NCBI RefSeq assembly: GCF_002927635.1
Contig: NZ_PRDS01000001.1
Coordinates: forward strand, 597,679 to 661,678
Source: Albidovulum inexpectatum
Lineage (GTDB): Bacteria > Pseudomonadota > Alphaproteobacteria > Rhodobacterales > Rhodobacteraceae
DNA length: 64,000 nucleotides
Direction: 5' to 3'
Shown here: positions 27,063-36,247 of the stretch, in pieces
How the letters are laid out: each line of letters begins with the position of its first letter
How positions within the stretch are numbered: the first letter of the stretch is position 1
Program-made: the position numbers and the translations under genes
Notes under the pieces: generated by a model
The model's input: the letters and a program-made list of their open reading frames with translations, nothing else
Databases searched by the model: none
What the model was told of the DNA's origin: nothing

Positions 27063-30025
27063 GTCTGGCCGGTCTCCTCTTGCGGTCCGACATCGATGGG
27101 GGTCGGCCGGTCGCTCATCTGCCATTCTCCGAAGCGCGCAAGGTGATCGTAGTCGCCCACGCGGCGCGACTCGAAGACGGCGCGGCGCGCGACATAGCCG
27201 GTTTCGCGCTGCATCCAGCGGCGGATCAGCTTGATCAGCCCCTGCCATTCCTCTTCGATCTGGCCGTCTTCCATCTCGGCCGGACTTTCGCGCCCTTCAC
27301 CGCCGATCTGGATATAGGAAATGCCTTCGACCTTGCGCGGCCCAAGGGCTGAAAATCCCCCGCGTTCGACCATCGCTGCTTCGAGGATCAGCTGCTTTTC
27401 GAAGGCGCGCTGCTGGGCCGGGCTGGGCGGCTTGCCGGTCTTGTAGTCGTAGATATGGACCCGGCCATTCGCCAGAAGGTCGATCCGGTCGGGCCGCGCC
27501 CGAAGTGTGAAATCCAGGTCCGGCAGGGCGACGCTGCCCTCCTGCTCGATCAGGGCGGGGCTGCCCTTTCCGCGGCGCTCGATCTCCTCGGCGATGAAGG
27601 TGTCGGCCAGGCGTGCGATGCGTGCCCGCCAGATGCGCCGGGCGCTGGGCCACGGGACGCCCCGTTCCAGAACTTCGTCGGTCAGCCGCAGCAGGCGCGC
27701 GCGGGCCTCGTGGGGATCACCGCCGTCCCAGTCGCGGATGAAGCATTCGACCAGTTCGTGCAGAACCTCGCCACGCAGGCGGGCATCGGGTTCGGGCCGC
27801 AACGGGTCCAGCGGCCGCAGGCGCAGGATCTCGCGCGCATAGACGGCGTAAGGGTCGCGGATCAGCCGGGTGATCCCCGTCACGGGCAAGGTCCGCGGAC
27901 GTGCCGAGACAGGCGGGCGGGGCGCGGGCCGCGGTTCGGGCGGCCGGCGCGGCGCATCCTCGATCGCCTGGGCAAGCCGCAGATATCGCGTGCCGCGTGC
28001 GCGCATCTCCTCCAATGCCGCGGGGCCGCCCTGATCGGGCAGGCCGCCCAGAAGGTTGGTCAGCCGCGCCAGCCAGCGCGACGGCACGGTTTCGGCTTCG
28101 GAATCCCGGATCGCGCGCGACAGGACCACGCGCGGCGCGCAGGCGGCGATCTGGAAATCATGCGCCGACAGCCCGACCTGCCGTTCGGGTGACAACAGCC
28201 CCACCCTGTGGCGCATCTGGCGCGACAACCAGGGGTCGGGAGCCGGAAGCGCGGGCCAGATCCCGTCGTTCAGCCCGCCAAGGATGACTAGTTCCGCCGA
28301 CTGCGCGCGCGCCTCCAGCGTGCCCAGGATCTGGATGTGGGGATGCACGGCCTCGGCATGGCGCACGCTGCGGGGCCGCAACAGACCGGCCAGCAGATCG
28401 GCATAGTCGCCGGGGGACATGGCCGGGCCATGCGCGGCCTCGCGCATCAGGTCCTGCATCACGGTCTGTGCTTCGCGTCCGGCCTCGGTGCGCCACAATT
28501 CGCTGGCCTCGACGCTGCCGCCCGGGCCGGAGGCAAGGGCTTCGGTCACGGCAAGGTGGTCCGCGATCCACGCGTCAAGGGTGCGATGGCCGCTGCGGTC
28601 GAACCCTTCCAGAACCTTGCCCAGCCACGCGGCCCAGGCAGTTCGGTCGGGGTCCTCCTTGCGCTGCGCCCAGGCAAGCAGGGCCTGTGGGGTTGGAAAG
28701 GCCGGTCCGTAGCGGCGCAGATCCAGTTCCAGATCGCGCGAAAAGCGCAGATGGTCGCCCCGCCCCTGCCCGCCGGTCGCGGTCAAGGGATGCTTGAGCA
28801 GGACGACCAGCGTCTCGGCCGTCATCTGGCGCCCGAAAAGCTGCGCGGTGTGGCGCAGAAGGCGCCCGGGCGCGCTTTGCACCAAGGGTTGGCCAGCGCT
28901 GTCGTCGGGGCGGATGTCCCAGCGGTCCAGCGCCGCGCTGACCCGGCGCGCAAGGTTGCGGTCGGGCGTGATCAGGGCCGCGCGCTGCCCGTGCTCGGAC
29001 GCTTCGCGCAGGATCAGGGCAATGGCCAGCGCCTCTTGCCGCTCGCCCTGCGCCTCGATCAGCGTCAATTCGCGCGTGGCCGGGTGAACGGGGCCCAGCG
29101 CGGGGGCTTCGGCCATCCAGCGGTCGGTCACCGGCGCGGGTCGCAATGCCAGCGAAATCAGACGGTTGCGCAGCGGGTCCGGCGGCGGCGTGTCGGTCCA
29201 GGGCCGGACAGCCCGGGGGGAAATTCCCAAAGCACGGGCCAGCGCCAGAAAGCGGTATTGCGGGTGGTCTTCATCCGGCATCGCGCCGGATTCCAGCGCG
29301 TCCCACGCATCGGGCGGCATGTCGAAATCGAAGCCCGGCAGGACGACCGCGCCCTGCGGCAACCGGGCCACCATCTGCATGAACAAGGCCGTGGCCCCGC
29401 GCGAGCCGGTGGACCCTGCCACGATCACCGGGTCCCGCGGCGGGTTCTCGGCCCAGCGCCGGGCAAGCGCGTCGGCCACGGCACGCTGCCGGCCTTCGGC
29501 ATCAAGAGGCGTTTCGGGCGGGAACAATTGCCCGGCGATGCGCAGAAAGGTCAGGCTGCGCGCCCAGTGTTCGGCGTGATCCTGCACCAGATCGGGCGAT
29601 TCCAGCGCGTCGGGCGTGACACCCTCGCCCTGCATTTCGGACATCAGAGCGGCAAGGCTGTCGGCCAGGTCGAAGACGGCCGCACCGGGGGCGAAATCGG
29701 GCTGGTGCTCGATGAGCGCCGCGATCAGCCGGGCAAGTTCCAGCCGGCGCCGAAGGGGTGGCATCGGGGCGGGCAGGCCCGGTACGGGCATCTGGGCCAG
29801 ATCCGTGACCAGCCGCAGTCGCGGCAACAGCCTTGCCCCGCGCAGATCGAAGGCCCGGCGCACCGCGCGCATCATCCGCGCGCTGTTGAGATACAGCGTC
29901 ACCCGCGCCATGGACTCGGGCGGGCGGTCGGCCATGCGCGTGATCAGGCCATCGACAAGCGCGGCCGCGAAATCCGCGCCCGGGGGGCAGGCAAACAGGC
30001 GTGGTGCTTCATTTGGTTGGAACAT
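27059..30025 (-). CDS. addB: Double-strand break repair protein AddB
   Basis: 988 residues, helicase-like body without an obvious Walker A, as in alphaproteobacterial AddB, and a C-terminal PD-(D/E)XK nuclease (GEVLHELVECFI, RPDRIDLLANGRVHIYDYKTGKPP). LVILGGLNDGIWPALPAPDPWLSRQMR is typical of the family (quoted here by its parts LVILGGLNDG and WPALP). It overlaps the upstream nucleotidyltransferase gene by 17 bp and the downstream addA by 4. Confidence 0.94.
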   Translation of the reverse strand: MFQPNEAPRLFACPPGADFAAALVDGLITRMADRPPESMARVTLYLNSARMMRAVRRAFDLRGARLLPRLRLVTDLAQMPVPGLPAPMPPLRRRLELARLIAALIEHQPDFAPGAAVFDLADSLAALMSEMQGEGVTPDALESPDLVQDHAEHWARSLTFLRIAGQLFPPETPLDAEGRQRAVADALARRWAENPPRDPVIVAGSTGSRGATALFMQMVARLPQGAVVLPGFDFDMPPDAWDALESGAMPDEDHPQYRFLALARALGISPRAVRPWTDTPPPDPLRNRLISLALRPAPVTDRWMAEAPALGPVHPATRELTLIEAQGERQEALAIALILREASEHGQRAALITPDRNLARRVSAALDRWDIRPDDSAGQPLVQSAPGRLLRHTAQLFGRQMTAETLVVLLKHPLTATGGQGRGDHLRFSRDLELDLRRYGPAFPTPQALLAWAQRKEDPDRTAWAAWLGKVLEGFDRSGHRTLDAWIADHLAVTEALASGPGGSVEASELWRTEAGREAQTVMQDLMREAAHGPAMSPGDYADLLAGLLRPRSVRHAEAVHPHIQILGTLEARAQSAELVILGGLNDGIWPALPAPDPWLSRQMRHRVGLLSPERQVGLSAHDFQIAACAPRVVLSRAIRDSEAETVPSRWLARLTNLLGGLPDQGGPAALEEMRARGTRYLRLAQAIEDAPRRPPEPRPAPRPPVSARPRTLPVTGITRLIRDPYAVYAREILRLRPLDPLRPEPDARLRGEVLHELVECFIRDWDGGDPHEARARLLRLTDEVLERGVPWPSARRIWRARIARLADTFIAEEIERRGKGSPALIEQEGSVALPDLDFTLRARPDRIDLLANGRVHIYDYKTGKPPSPAQQRAFEKQLILEAAMVERGGFSALGPRKVEGISYIQIGGEGRESPAEMEDGQIEEEWQGLIKLIRRWMQRETGYVARRAVFESRRVGDYDHLARFGEWQMSDRPTPIDVGPQEETGQT

Positions 30026-30716
30026 CGCCCTGCCCTTTCAGCATCGCTTCGGCAATCGGTATGCAATCGGGCCGGCCGACATCGCACCAGCCGCCACGGT
30101 GCAGGCAGCCAAAGACGGTGCCGCGCGCCAGCATGTCATCCCACAGCCGGTTCAGCGAGAAGACGTCTTCGGCAATGGCGGGCAGCGTCTCGGTGCGGAT
30201 GATCTGTGCGCCGGTATAGACAAGGCCCGGGCCCCGGCGCAGCCGCCCGTCGGGGCCAAGGTCGAAATCCCCCTGCCCGGCGTGACCCAGCGCGTTGTCG
30301 CGCGGGATCAGCAGCAGCAGCGCCTCCATCCGGGCGGGGTCCCAGGCCGCGCGCAGCTGCGCCAGGGGGTTGGCGCCGGTCCAGACGGCATCGGTGTTCA
30401 GCGTGAAGACCGGCCCCGGCCCCAGCAGAGGCAGGGCCTGCCGCAGCCCGCCGCCGGTTTCCAGCAGCCTTTCGCTTTCGTCCGACAGCGCGATGTCCGC
30501 CCGCCCGGCCAGATGGGCGCGCAGCTGGTCGGCGCGGTAGTGCAGGTTGACGACGATCCGTCCGATCCCAGCGGCATCGACGAGCCCCAGCGCGTGATCG
30601 ATCAGCGCCCGGCCCGCGACGGGGACCAGGGGTTTGGGCCGGTCGGCGGTCAACGGCCCCATCCGCGTGCCCAGGCCCGCGGCAAAGAGCATCACGGCGT
30701 GCGGGGTCTGGGGCAT
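30009..30716 (-). CDS. Nucleotidyltransferase (MurU-like, MurNAc-1-P uridylyltransferase)
   Basis: 235 residues with the NTP-transferase signature LFAAGLGTRMGPLTADRPKP and a substrate-binding TGGGLRQALPLLG. In this gene order (tsaE, kinase, this gene) it corresponds to MurU, which makes UDP-MurNAc in the peptidoglycan recycling route found in Pseudomonas. The specific substrate is inferred from synteny and similarity. It overlaps its neighbours on both sides (25 bp upstream, 17 bp downstream). Confidence 0.85.
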   Translation of the reverse strand: MPQTPHAVMLFAAGLGTRMGPLTADRPKPLVPVAGRALIDHALGLVDAAGIGRIVVNLHYRADQLRAHLAGRADIALSDESERLLETGGGLRQALPLLGPGPVFTLNTDAVWTGANPLAQLRAAWDPARMEALLLLIPRDNALGHAGQGDFDLGPDGRLRRGPGLVYTGAQIIRTETLPAIAEDVFSLNRLWDDMLARGTVFGCLHRGGWCDVGRPDCIPIAEAMLKGQGDVPTK

Positions 30717-31708
30717 GTCGTTCTCAGCCTGTCAAGGCGGTCCATGGTGGGGGCGTTCAGGCCGGCCAGGACGGCGCGGTTCAGCGGTGCCAGCGCGGGA
30801 TGGCGCAGATTGGCCTGCAGATGGGCCCAGACGCGCGGCATCATGTCCAGATACCGCGTCTTGCCATGGACCATCGCCAGCCGTGCAAAGACGCCCAGGA
30901 TGCGCAGCGCCCGGGCCGCGCCAAGGCAGGCGATCTGGCGGTCGAGCGTGGACTCGTCCATGCCCGTCCGGCGGCACCAATGGCGCCGCAGGGCGGCACC
31001 GGTATCTTCGCCCACGTCGCGCCGGGCGTCCTGCAGCAGCGAAACGAGGTCATAGACGGGATGTGCGGCGACGGCGTCCTGAAAGTCCAGCAGACCGATC
31101 CGCGCAAGGCCCGCGCGACGGGGAAGCCACAGCAGGTTGTCGGCATTCACGTCGCGCAGGCTGACCACGCGGGTTTCGTCCAGAATCGTCGCGCAAAGCC
31201 GTGTGACGATGGCCGGAATATCCGCCACTGCCGATGGGTCACCGCCCAAGCCGCGAACATGATGATCGGCCAGGATCGCCACCAGATCGCCAAGCCCGCC
31301 GGCGTCCAGCGGCGCGACGAATTCGGGCACCGAGCGGGTGCCGAGGTCGAGCAGCAGGTCACAGGCCGAAAGGTAGATTTCGGTCTCGCGCGCGGGATCG
31401 GCATTGACGACCCGCGAAAGAAGGTCGTCGCCCAGATCCTCGACCAGCATCAGGCCAGCGGCGTGGTCTTCGGCCAGGATGTCGGGCGCGGAGTAGCCGT
31501 GGCCGCGCAGCCAGAGCGCCATGCGCGCGAACCGCGCCGTGCTTTCCCCCAGCTCGGGCGGGGCATCCATGAGGATCGCGCGGCGCGTGCCCAGGGTCAG
31601 CCGCTCATAGCGGCGCGACGAGGCATCACCCGCAAGCGGTGTGCGGCATGCGCCGGACCAGCCCGCGCGGTTCAGGAAATCCGCGATCAGCGGGGCACGT
31701 CGGGTCAT
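30692..31708 (-). CDS. Aminoglycoside phosphotransferase-fold sugar kinase (AmgK-like)
   Basis: 338 residues. APH-fold motifs are seen: LAGDASSRRYERL near residue 25, the catalytic SLRDVNADNLLWL, and the metal-binding GLLDFQDAVAAHPVYDLVSLL. In this context it matches AmgK, an anomeric MurNAc/GlcNAc kinase paired with MurU. It starts 4 bp inside the end of tsaE (ATGA) and overlaps the nucleotidyltransferase, consistent with a single operon. Confidence 0.85.
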   Translation of the reverse strand: MTRRAPLIADFLNRAGWSGACRTPLAGDASSRRYERLTLGTRRAILMDAPPELGESTARFARMALWLRGHGYSAPDILAEDHAAGLMLVEDLGDDLLSRVVNADPARETEIYLSACDLLLDLGTRSVPEFVAPLDAGGLGDLVAILADHHVRGLGGDPSAVADIPAIVTRLCATILDETRVVSLRDVNADNLLWLPRRAGLARIGLLDFQDAVAAHPVYDLVSLLQDARRDVGEDTGAALRRHWCRRTGMDESTLDRQIACLGAARALRILGVFARLAMVHGKTRYLDMMPRVWAHLQANLRHPALAPLNRAVLAGLNAPTMDRLDRLRTTCPRPRTP

Positions 31709-32247
31709 GCCATGGGCCCCGGCTGCGCGAGTTGTCGAAGGATCGGGGCCCAGCGGCGATCCGTTGCCCGCAGGCTTGCCTTGCGACTATCGTTGTCCTG
31801 CGACGGCGCAAGGTCCAGCCACAGCGCATTCTCTGGTGCAAGATCCTCCAGCCGGTCGGGCCATTCGACAAGGCAGATGGCGGCCTCGAAGGCCTCTTCC
31901 AGGCCCAGCTCGACGATCTCGTCCGGGCCCGTCAGGCGATACAGATCGGCATGCCAGATCTCGACTTCGCCCGCGTCATAGACCTGGACGATCGTGTAGG
32001 TCGGCGAGGGAACGTCCTCGACACGGCCCAGTTCGGCAAGCCGCGCCTGGATCAGGCTGCGGCAGAAATGCGACTTGCCCGCGCCGATCGGACCGGACAG
32101 CAGGATCGTGTCGCCCGCGCGCAGATGCGGCGCGATGCGCCGCGCCAGATCAGCGGTCGCCTCGGCGTCTGCAAGCCTCAGCGTCAGCGACAGGTCGCTG
32201 GCATTGTCCCCGCTTGGGTCGTCCTTGGGCATGTCGGGCGCGCTCAT
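31705..32247 (-). CDS. tsaE: tRNA threonylcarbamoyladenosine biosynthesis ATPase TsaE
   Basis: 180 residues. Walker A GPIGAGKS at 52-59; VPSPTYTIVQVY and IWHADLYRL are TsaE hallmarks; LVEWPDRL follows. It acts with TsaB/TsaD in making t6A37 of ANN-decoding tRNAs. It heads the tsaE-kinase-nucleotidyltransferase-addB-addA operon; all joints overlap. Confidence 0.95.
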   Translation of the reverse strand: MSAPDMPKDDPSGDNASDLSLTLRLADAEATADLARRIAPHLRAGDTILLSGPIGAGKSHFCRSLIQARLAELGRVEDVPSPTYTIVQVYDAGEVEIWHADLYRLTGPDEIVELGLEEAFEAAICLVEWPDRLEDLAPENALWLDLAPSQDNDSRKASLRATDRRWAPILRQLAQPGPMA

Positions 32248-32292
32248 GGCGTGACTTTTACCGCCCGCGCGGCCCGGCGCAAGGGCGCCCGT

Positions 32293-33867
32293 CTAAAGCG
32301 CGACCGGAACCGGCAGCGGCGCGCGGATCGGCGTCAGGTCGAAGAGCGCCGGTCGGACAGGGTCGAATTCGACCAGCGTCGCACCGCCGGCCAGCGGCGA
32401 GACGCGGCACGCGACGCGCTCGCCCGATGTCAGGACGATGTCGGCGTCCCAGTCGGTGCGTTCCTCGAGATTGGCGATATAGTCGCGGATCTCGCCAAAG
32501 ATCGGCGAGGGGCGCGCGTGTTTCTGCCACAGGCGCAGGGAATCGGTGATCGTGACGGGCGATACCCGGTCGGTGGTCTGCGTCCCCCACAGCGCGTCAT
32601 AGGCGGCATTCGACAACAGCATCGTCCCGGCCGGTGAAAAGACGGCGATCGCGCTGCGCAGGCTGTTGACGACGGACTGGCCCATCTCGATTTCGGCGCG
32701 GAAATGACGCGTCAGGGTCATCTCGGCGCTGATGTCCTCGAACAGAAAGGCGACCGCGCCATCCGGATGAGGCCGCCCGGTCACCCGCCAGGTCTCGCCC
32801 GAGGGCAGCGTCCAGGTTTCCTCGTGACAGCCCGACGCCGCGGCTTCGGCCAGTTCGGTCATGCGCGCACGCCAGTCGTGCCAGTCTCGCGGTTCGGGAA
32901 CGACACGCGCCTCGCGCAGGCGGTCCCAGAAGGCGCCAAGCGTCGGCCGGGCCGAGAGGAAGTCCACCTCGACCGAGGTCAGATCGACGAGCGCGGGGTT
33001 GAACAGGGTCAGCCGCCGCTGACGATCGAAGATGGCAAGACCGATCGGCAGATCGGCAAAGGTCTTGGTCAGCGTCTGGATGAAATCGCGCAAGGATGTC
33101 TCGGCCCGAACCGCGGCGTCGGCCGGCAAGGCATAATGCACCTGCGACTCGCCGTCGGGTCGGGAATGGCATTCGAACCACCGTGCCGAACCCTGACCGG
33201 TGGGCTTCAGCATCCGCCGCCGCGGCTGGTCGGCGTCATGCGGACCGGGAAAGAGAACGGGGATGGGCCAGCTCAGCGACTCGGGAACGGTATTGCCCTG
33301 CTGGGCGGCAAGTTTCAGGTATGCGTCGTTTGCCCAGGTCACGGAACCATCGGGCGCGGTGCGCCAGATGGGGATCGGCGCCGACCCCATCATGCCGCGC
33401 AACAGGTCCAGCTCTTCCTCCTGGGCGCGCAGGCAAAGCGGGTCCGGCAAGACGGGCGAAAGCTTCGACGCATCCCACAGGCAAAGGCGCAGGCGGCCCG
33501 CCAGCCATTCCGCCCGCAGATGCAGGGCGCCATGCCGGTCGTGCAGCATGACCGATCCGGTCCGGGGCAGGGTTTCCAGCGCGTCGTCGAGGCCCGCGAT
33601 CCGGTCGCGCAGGAACGCCAGAACCCGGTCCCTTTTGCTGCCCGGTCCGGGCAGCCCATCAACCAGCCGCCGCGCGGCGCGTGTCGCGTCGATCAGGTCA
33701 TGTCCGTCGAAAAGAAGAATCTCGGCGGTCGGATCCCCGGTGACGGGACTGCCCAGGTCCGTATGGCGGCGATGTCCCGCGAGGCGCGACCAGATCAACA
33801 GCGCCGAAATGGCGGCGAATGTCGAGGAAGCCGCAATTCCGGCCAGCTGAATCCACGGTAGAGCCAT
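32293..33867 (-). CDS. PAS-domain protein with N-terminal membrane anchor, no output domain
   Basis: 524 residues. One N-terminal membrane helix (LAGIAASSTFAAISALLIW) is followed by PAS-like segments: about 155-250 (MMGSAPIPIWRTAPDGSVTWAN), 265-390 (LPIGLAIFDRQRRLTLFNPAL... VAFLFEDISAEMTLT) and 400-500 (SLRSAIAVFSPAGTMLLSNAAY). No histidine kinase, GGDEF or EAL domain follows. Such proteins are common in Rhodobacterales but their signal is unknown. It is downstream of regB on the same strand, 126 bp away. Co-function with RegB is only a positional suggestion. Confidence 0.8.
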   Translation of the reverse strand: MALPWIQLAGIAASSTFAAISALLIWSRLAGHRRHTDLGSPVTGDPTAEILLFDGHDLIDATRAARRLVDGLPGPGSKRDRVLAFLRDRIAGLDDALETLPRTGSVMLHDRHGALHLRAEWLAGRLRLCLWDASKLSPVLPDPLCLRAQEEELDLLRGMMGSAPIPIWRTAPDGSVTWANDAYLKLAAQQGNTVPESLSWPIPVLFPGPHDADQPRRRMLKPTGQGSARWFECHSRPDGESQVHYALPADAAVRAETSLRDFIQTLTKTFADLPIGLAIFDRQRRLTLFNPALVDLTSVEVDFLSARPTLGAFWDRLREARVVPEPRDWHDWRARMTELAEAAASGCHEETWTLPSGETWRVTGRPHPDGAVAFLFEDISAEMTLTRHFRAEIEMGQSVVNSLRSAIAVFSPAGTMLLSNAAYDALWGTQTTDRVSPVTITDSLRLWQKHARPSPIFGEIRDYIANLEERTDWDADIVLTSGERVACRVSPLAGGATLVEFDPVRPALFDLTPIRAPLPVPVAL

Positions 33868-33993
33868 GTCAAACCGTCCCTCTTGGCCACGGCGGGGTCA
33901 TGGCCCGCCGCGCATTTCACCTTCCCATGGCGAATCACTTAGAAATTTAATGTGTCTTTAACGGCTCAACTTTAGGGCGAGCAAGCGGCAGAT

Positions 33994-35391
33994 TCATTCC
34001 GCGATGGGTCTGTTTTCGCCAAGGGCACCCAGATCGGTGGCCTCGATGACGCGGCGTGGCCAGGTGACGGTCACGATTGCGCCGCTGCGATCGGGGCGCT
34101 CGCTTTCGGTCAGGAAGGGATCCGAGCCATTGGCGAAGCGCAGCCGCGCGCCGGTATGTTCCAGCAGTGTCTTGGCGATGAACAGGCCCAGCCCCATCCC
34201 TTCATAACCTGGGCGGTGTAGGCCGTCCTCGCGCCGCAGGCGCAGATCCGGCTCGCCGATCCGGTCAAGGATCTGGACGGGATAGCCCGCGCCATCGTCC
34301 GCAATGGTGACGGTAATCGTGTCGGATGACCAGGACGATTCGACCCATACCCGGTGGCGCGCGAAATCGACCGCGTTCTGGATCAGGTTGCGCAGGCCAT
34401 GGATGATTTCCGGGCGGCGCAGGATCACCGGTTGGCGGCGCGCGCTTTCGCCGCTTTCGCCCAGGTCGAAGATGATCTCCTTGCCGCGATCGGCATGCGG
34501 TTCGGCCGCCTCGCGGATGACGGCCGACAGGGGCGCGCGGCGCAGATGCAGGTCATCCTTGCCCGCCCGGCCCATCGAACGAAGGATGTCGCGGCAGCGG
34601 TCGGCCTGTTGAGCGATCAGCGCGGCGTCCTGGGCCAGTTCCGGATCATCGGCCAGCTCGCGCGCCAGTTCGGTGCTGACCAGCTTGATCGTGGCCAGGG
34701 GCGTTCCCAGCTCATGCGCGGTCGCGGCGACCACGCCGCCCAGGTCGGTCAGCTTCTGTTCACGCGCAAGGGCCATCTGGGTGGCCAGAAGGGCCCGGTT
34801 CATCACCTGGATTTCCGACGCGACGCGCCGCGCATAAAGCGCCTGAAAGACGATGCCGATCACTAGGGCCAGCCAGAAGCCGAACTGAAAGAGCGGCGGA
34901 ACCGCAAGCGGGGTGCCGTCCTGCAGCCGCAGTGGCAGGTGGACGAACGCAATGGCCGTGACCAGAAGGATTGCCGAGCCGCCGACGATCATCGCCGCCC
35001 GGCTGCCAAGCGCGGTCGCGGCGATCGTCGCCGGCGCAAGGATCAACAGCGCGAACGGGTTGGACAATCCTCCGGTCAGGCCCAGCAGGACGCCCAGCTG
35101 CACCGTGTCGAACAGAAGGGCGGCCATGGCTTCGCGTTCGCTCAGCCGCTTGTTGCGCGGGTAGAGATAGATCGTGGCAAGGTTGACGAATACCGCTGCG
35201 CCGACCACGGACAGGACGGCCGGCAAGTTCAGGCTGACGCCGTAGAAGCGCGCGGCCACGAGGATCGCAACGGATTGGCCGCAGATCGCCGCCCAGCGCA
35301 GCATCACCAGAGTGCGCAGGCGCACCCAGTCGCTGATCCGCGGTGTCATCTGGACCGGCTGTGCGAGAGATGGCTGTAGCTGCTTGTCCAT
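33994..35391 (-). CDS. regB: Redox sensor histidine kinase RegB/PrrB
   Basis: 465 residues. Start at 35391 chosen because it gives MDKQLQPSLAQPVQMTPRISDW, the usual N-terminus. About six membrane helices hold the ubiquinone-sensing motif GGLSNPF (107-113). The H-box is TAHELGTPLATIK with His226; the redox-active cysteine is Cys266 in QADRCRDIL. The ATPase domain has NLIQNAVDFA and GMGLGLFIAKTLLEHTG. RegB phosphorylates RegA, controlling respiration, photosynthesis and carbon/nitrogen fixation genes. It is divergent from senC (91-bp gap); regA itself is not seen. Confidence 0.94.
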   Translation of the reverse strand: MDKQLQPSLAQPVQMTPRISDWVRLRTLVMLRWAAICGQSVAILVAARFYGVSLNLPAVLSVVGAAVFVNLATIYLYPRNKRLSEREAMAALLFDTVQLGVLLGLTGGLSNPFALLILAPATIAATALGSRAAMIVGGSAILLVTAIAFVHLPLRLQDGTPLAVPPLFQFGFWLALVIGIVFQALYARRVASEIQVMNRALLATQMALAREQKLTDLGGVVAATAHELGTPLATIKLVSTELARELADDPELAQDAALIAQQADRCRDILRSMGRAGKDDLHLRRAPLSAVIREAAEPHADRGKEIIFDLGESGESARRQPVILRRPEIIHGLRNLIQNAVDFARHRVWVESSWSSDTITVTIADDGAGYPVQILDRIGEPDLRLRREDGLHRPGYEGMGLGLFIAKTLLEHTGARLRFANGSDPFLTESERPDRSGAIVTVTWPRRVIEATDLGALGENRPIAE

Positions 35392-35482
35392 GACGGTCCT
35401 GTTGTCGCATCCCCCGCAAGGATCATTGATACCGGCGCCGGGATGGGCGATCAATGCGCCCGGATCCAATGGATGAGTCGCC

Positions 35483-36106
35483 ATGAAGAAAAACGTCATC
35501 ATCGCGGTCGCGGCGGCTTCGGCCGTGGCGATCGGCCTGATCGCCACCTATGCGGTTTCGCGCAAGGGCGTGTCGGACCCCTTCGCCGAATGCCGGACCA
35601 GCCGCGTGGCGGGCGGGGTCGAGATCGGCGGCCCCTTCACGCTGACCGATGAGAACGGCCGCACCGTGACCGATGCCGACGTCCTGTCCAAACCCAGCCT
35701 GGTCTATTTCGGCTATACCTTCTGCCCCGACGTCTGTCCCACCGACACGGTGCGCAATGCCGAGGCCGTGGATGTGCTGGAAGAGATGGGATACGAGGTC
35801 ACGCCGGTCTTCATCTCGGTCGATCCCTATCGCGACACGCCCAAAGTTCTGAAGGAATGGACCGATTACATCCATCCGCGCATGATCGGCCTGACCGGAA
35901 CGCCCGAGCAGATCGCCGAAGTCGCGCGCGCCTACCGGACCTATTACAAGGTGCCCGAGGATCGGTCGGACGAATATTACCTGGTCGATCACATGACCCA
36001 GACCTATCTGATGCTGCCTGGCCATGGCTTCGTCGAGTTCTTCGACCGCGCTATCTCGGCCGAGGAAATGGCAAGCCGCGTCGCCTGCTTTCTTGAAAAG
36101 TCCTGA
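35483..36106 (+). CDS. senC: SCO1/SenC family copper chaperone
   Basis: 207 residues: N-terminal signal anchor (KKNVIIAVAAASAVAIGLI) and thioredoxin-like SCO domain with the copper-binding CPDVC (81-85) and His170 in YLVDHMTQTYLM. It helps assemble the CuA/CuB centres of cytochrome oxidase and is linked to RegB signalling (PrrC). In Rhodobacter, regA follows senC; here a hairpin and a tRNA gene follow. Confidence 0.94.
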   Translation: MKKNVIIAVAAASAVAIGLIATYAVSRKGVSDPFAECRTSRVAGGVEIGGPFTLTDENGRTVTDADVLSKPSLVYFGYTFCPDVCPTDTVRNAEAVDVLEEMGYEVTPVFISVDPYRDTPKVLKEWTDYIHPRMIGLTGTPEQIAEVARAYRTYYKVPEDRSDEYYLVDHMTQTYLMLPGHGFVEFFDRAISAEEMASRVACFLEKS

Positions 36107-36116
36107 CCGGGTCGTG

Positions 36117-36145
36117 GGCCTCGCGCTTGCCAAAAGGACGAGGCC
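36117..36145 (+). terminator. Probable terminator after senC
   Basis: GGCCTCG (36117-36123) and CGAGGCC (36139-36145) form a 7-bp stem with a 15-nt loop, followed by a TCTCTAT stretch. It begins 10 bp after the senC stop. It overlaps the predicted tRNA promoter, so the two transcription units are tightly packed. The loop is long and the T-tract weak. Confidence 0.5.
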
Positions 36146-36155
36146 TCTCTATCCG
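36127..36155 (+). promoter_or_regulatory. Putative sigma-70 promoter of tRNA-Arg
   Basis: TTGCCA (36127-36132), 17-bp spacer, TATCCG (36150-36155). The tRNA begins 17 bp downstream, leaving room for a short 5' leader. The -10 is a moderate match. Confidence 0.45.
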
Positions 36156-36171
36156 TTGTCCGACACCGTGC

Positions 36172-36247
36172 GGCCCCGTAGCTCAGAGGATAGAGCGACC
36201 GCCTCCTAAGCGGTAGGTCACAGGTTCGAATCCTGTCGGGGCCGCCA
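36172..36247 (+). tRNA. tRNA-Arg (anticodon CCU)
   Basis: A 76-nt cloverleaf folds cleanly: acceptor GGCCCCG / CGGGGCC, D-arm GCTC...GAGC, anticodon stem ACCGC / GCGGT with loop CTCCTAA (anticodon CCT, reads AGG), T-arm ACAGG TTCGAAT CCTGT, discriminator G and encoded CCA (36245-36247). It lies at the backbone/accessory boundary; tRNA 3' ends are common integration sites. I did not find a second copy of its 3' end in the window. Confidence 0.97.

Noticed and set aside
33890..33910. CGGCGGG/CCCGCCG hairpin between regB and the PAS gene
   Set aside because: The stem is real, but no T-tract follows on the minus strand, so a terminator call is not supported.
36231..36247. attL/attR duplication of the tRNA-Arg 3' end
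   Set aside because: I looked for a second copy of the tRNA 3' end downstream and did not see one in the window; it could lie beyond the right edge.
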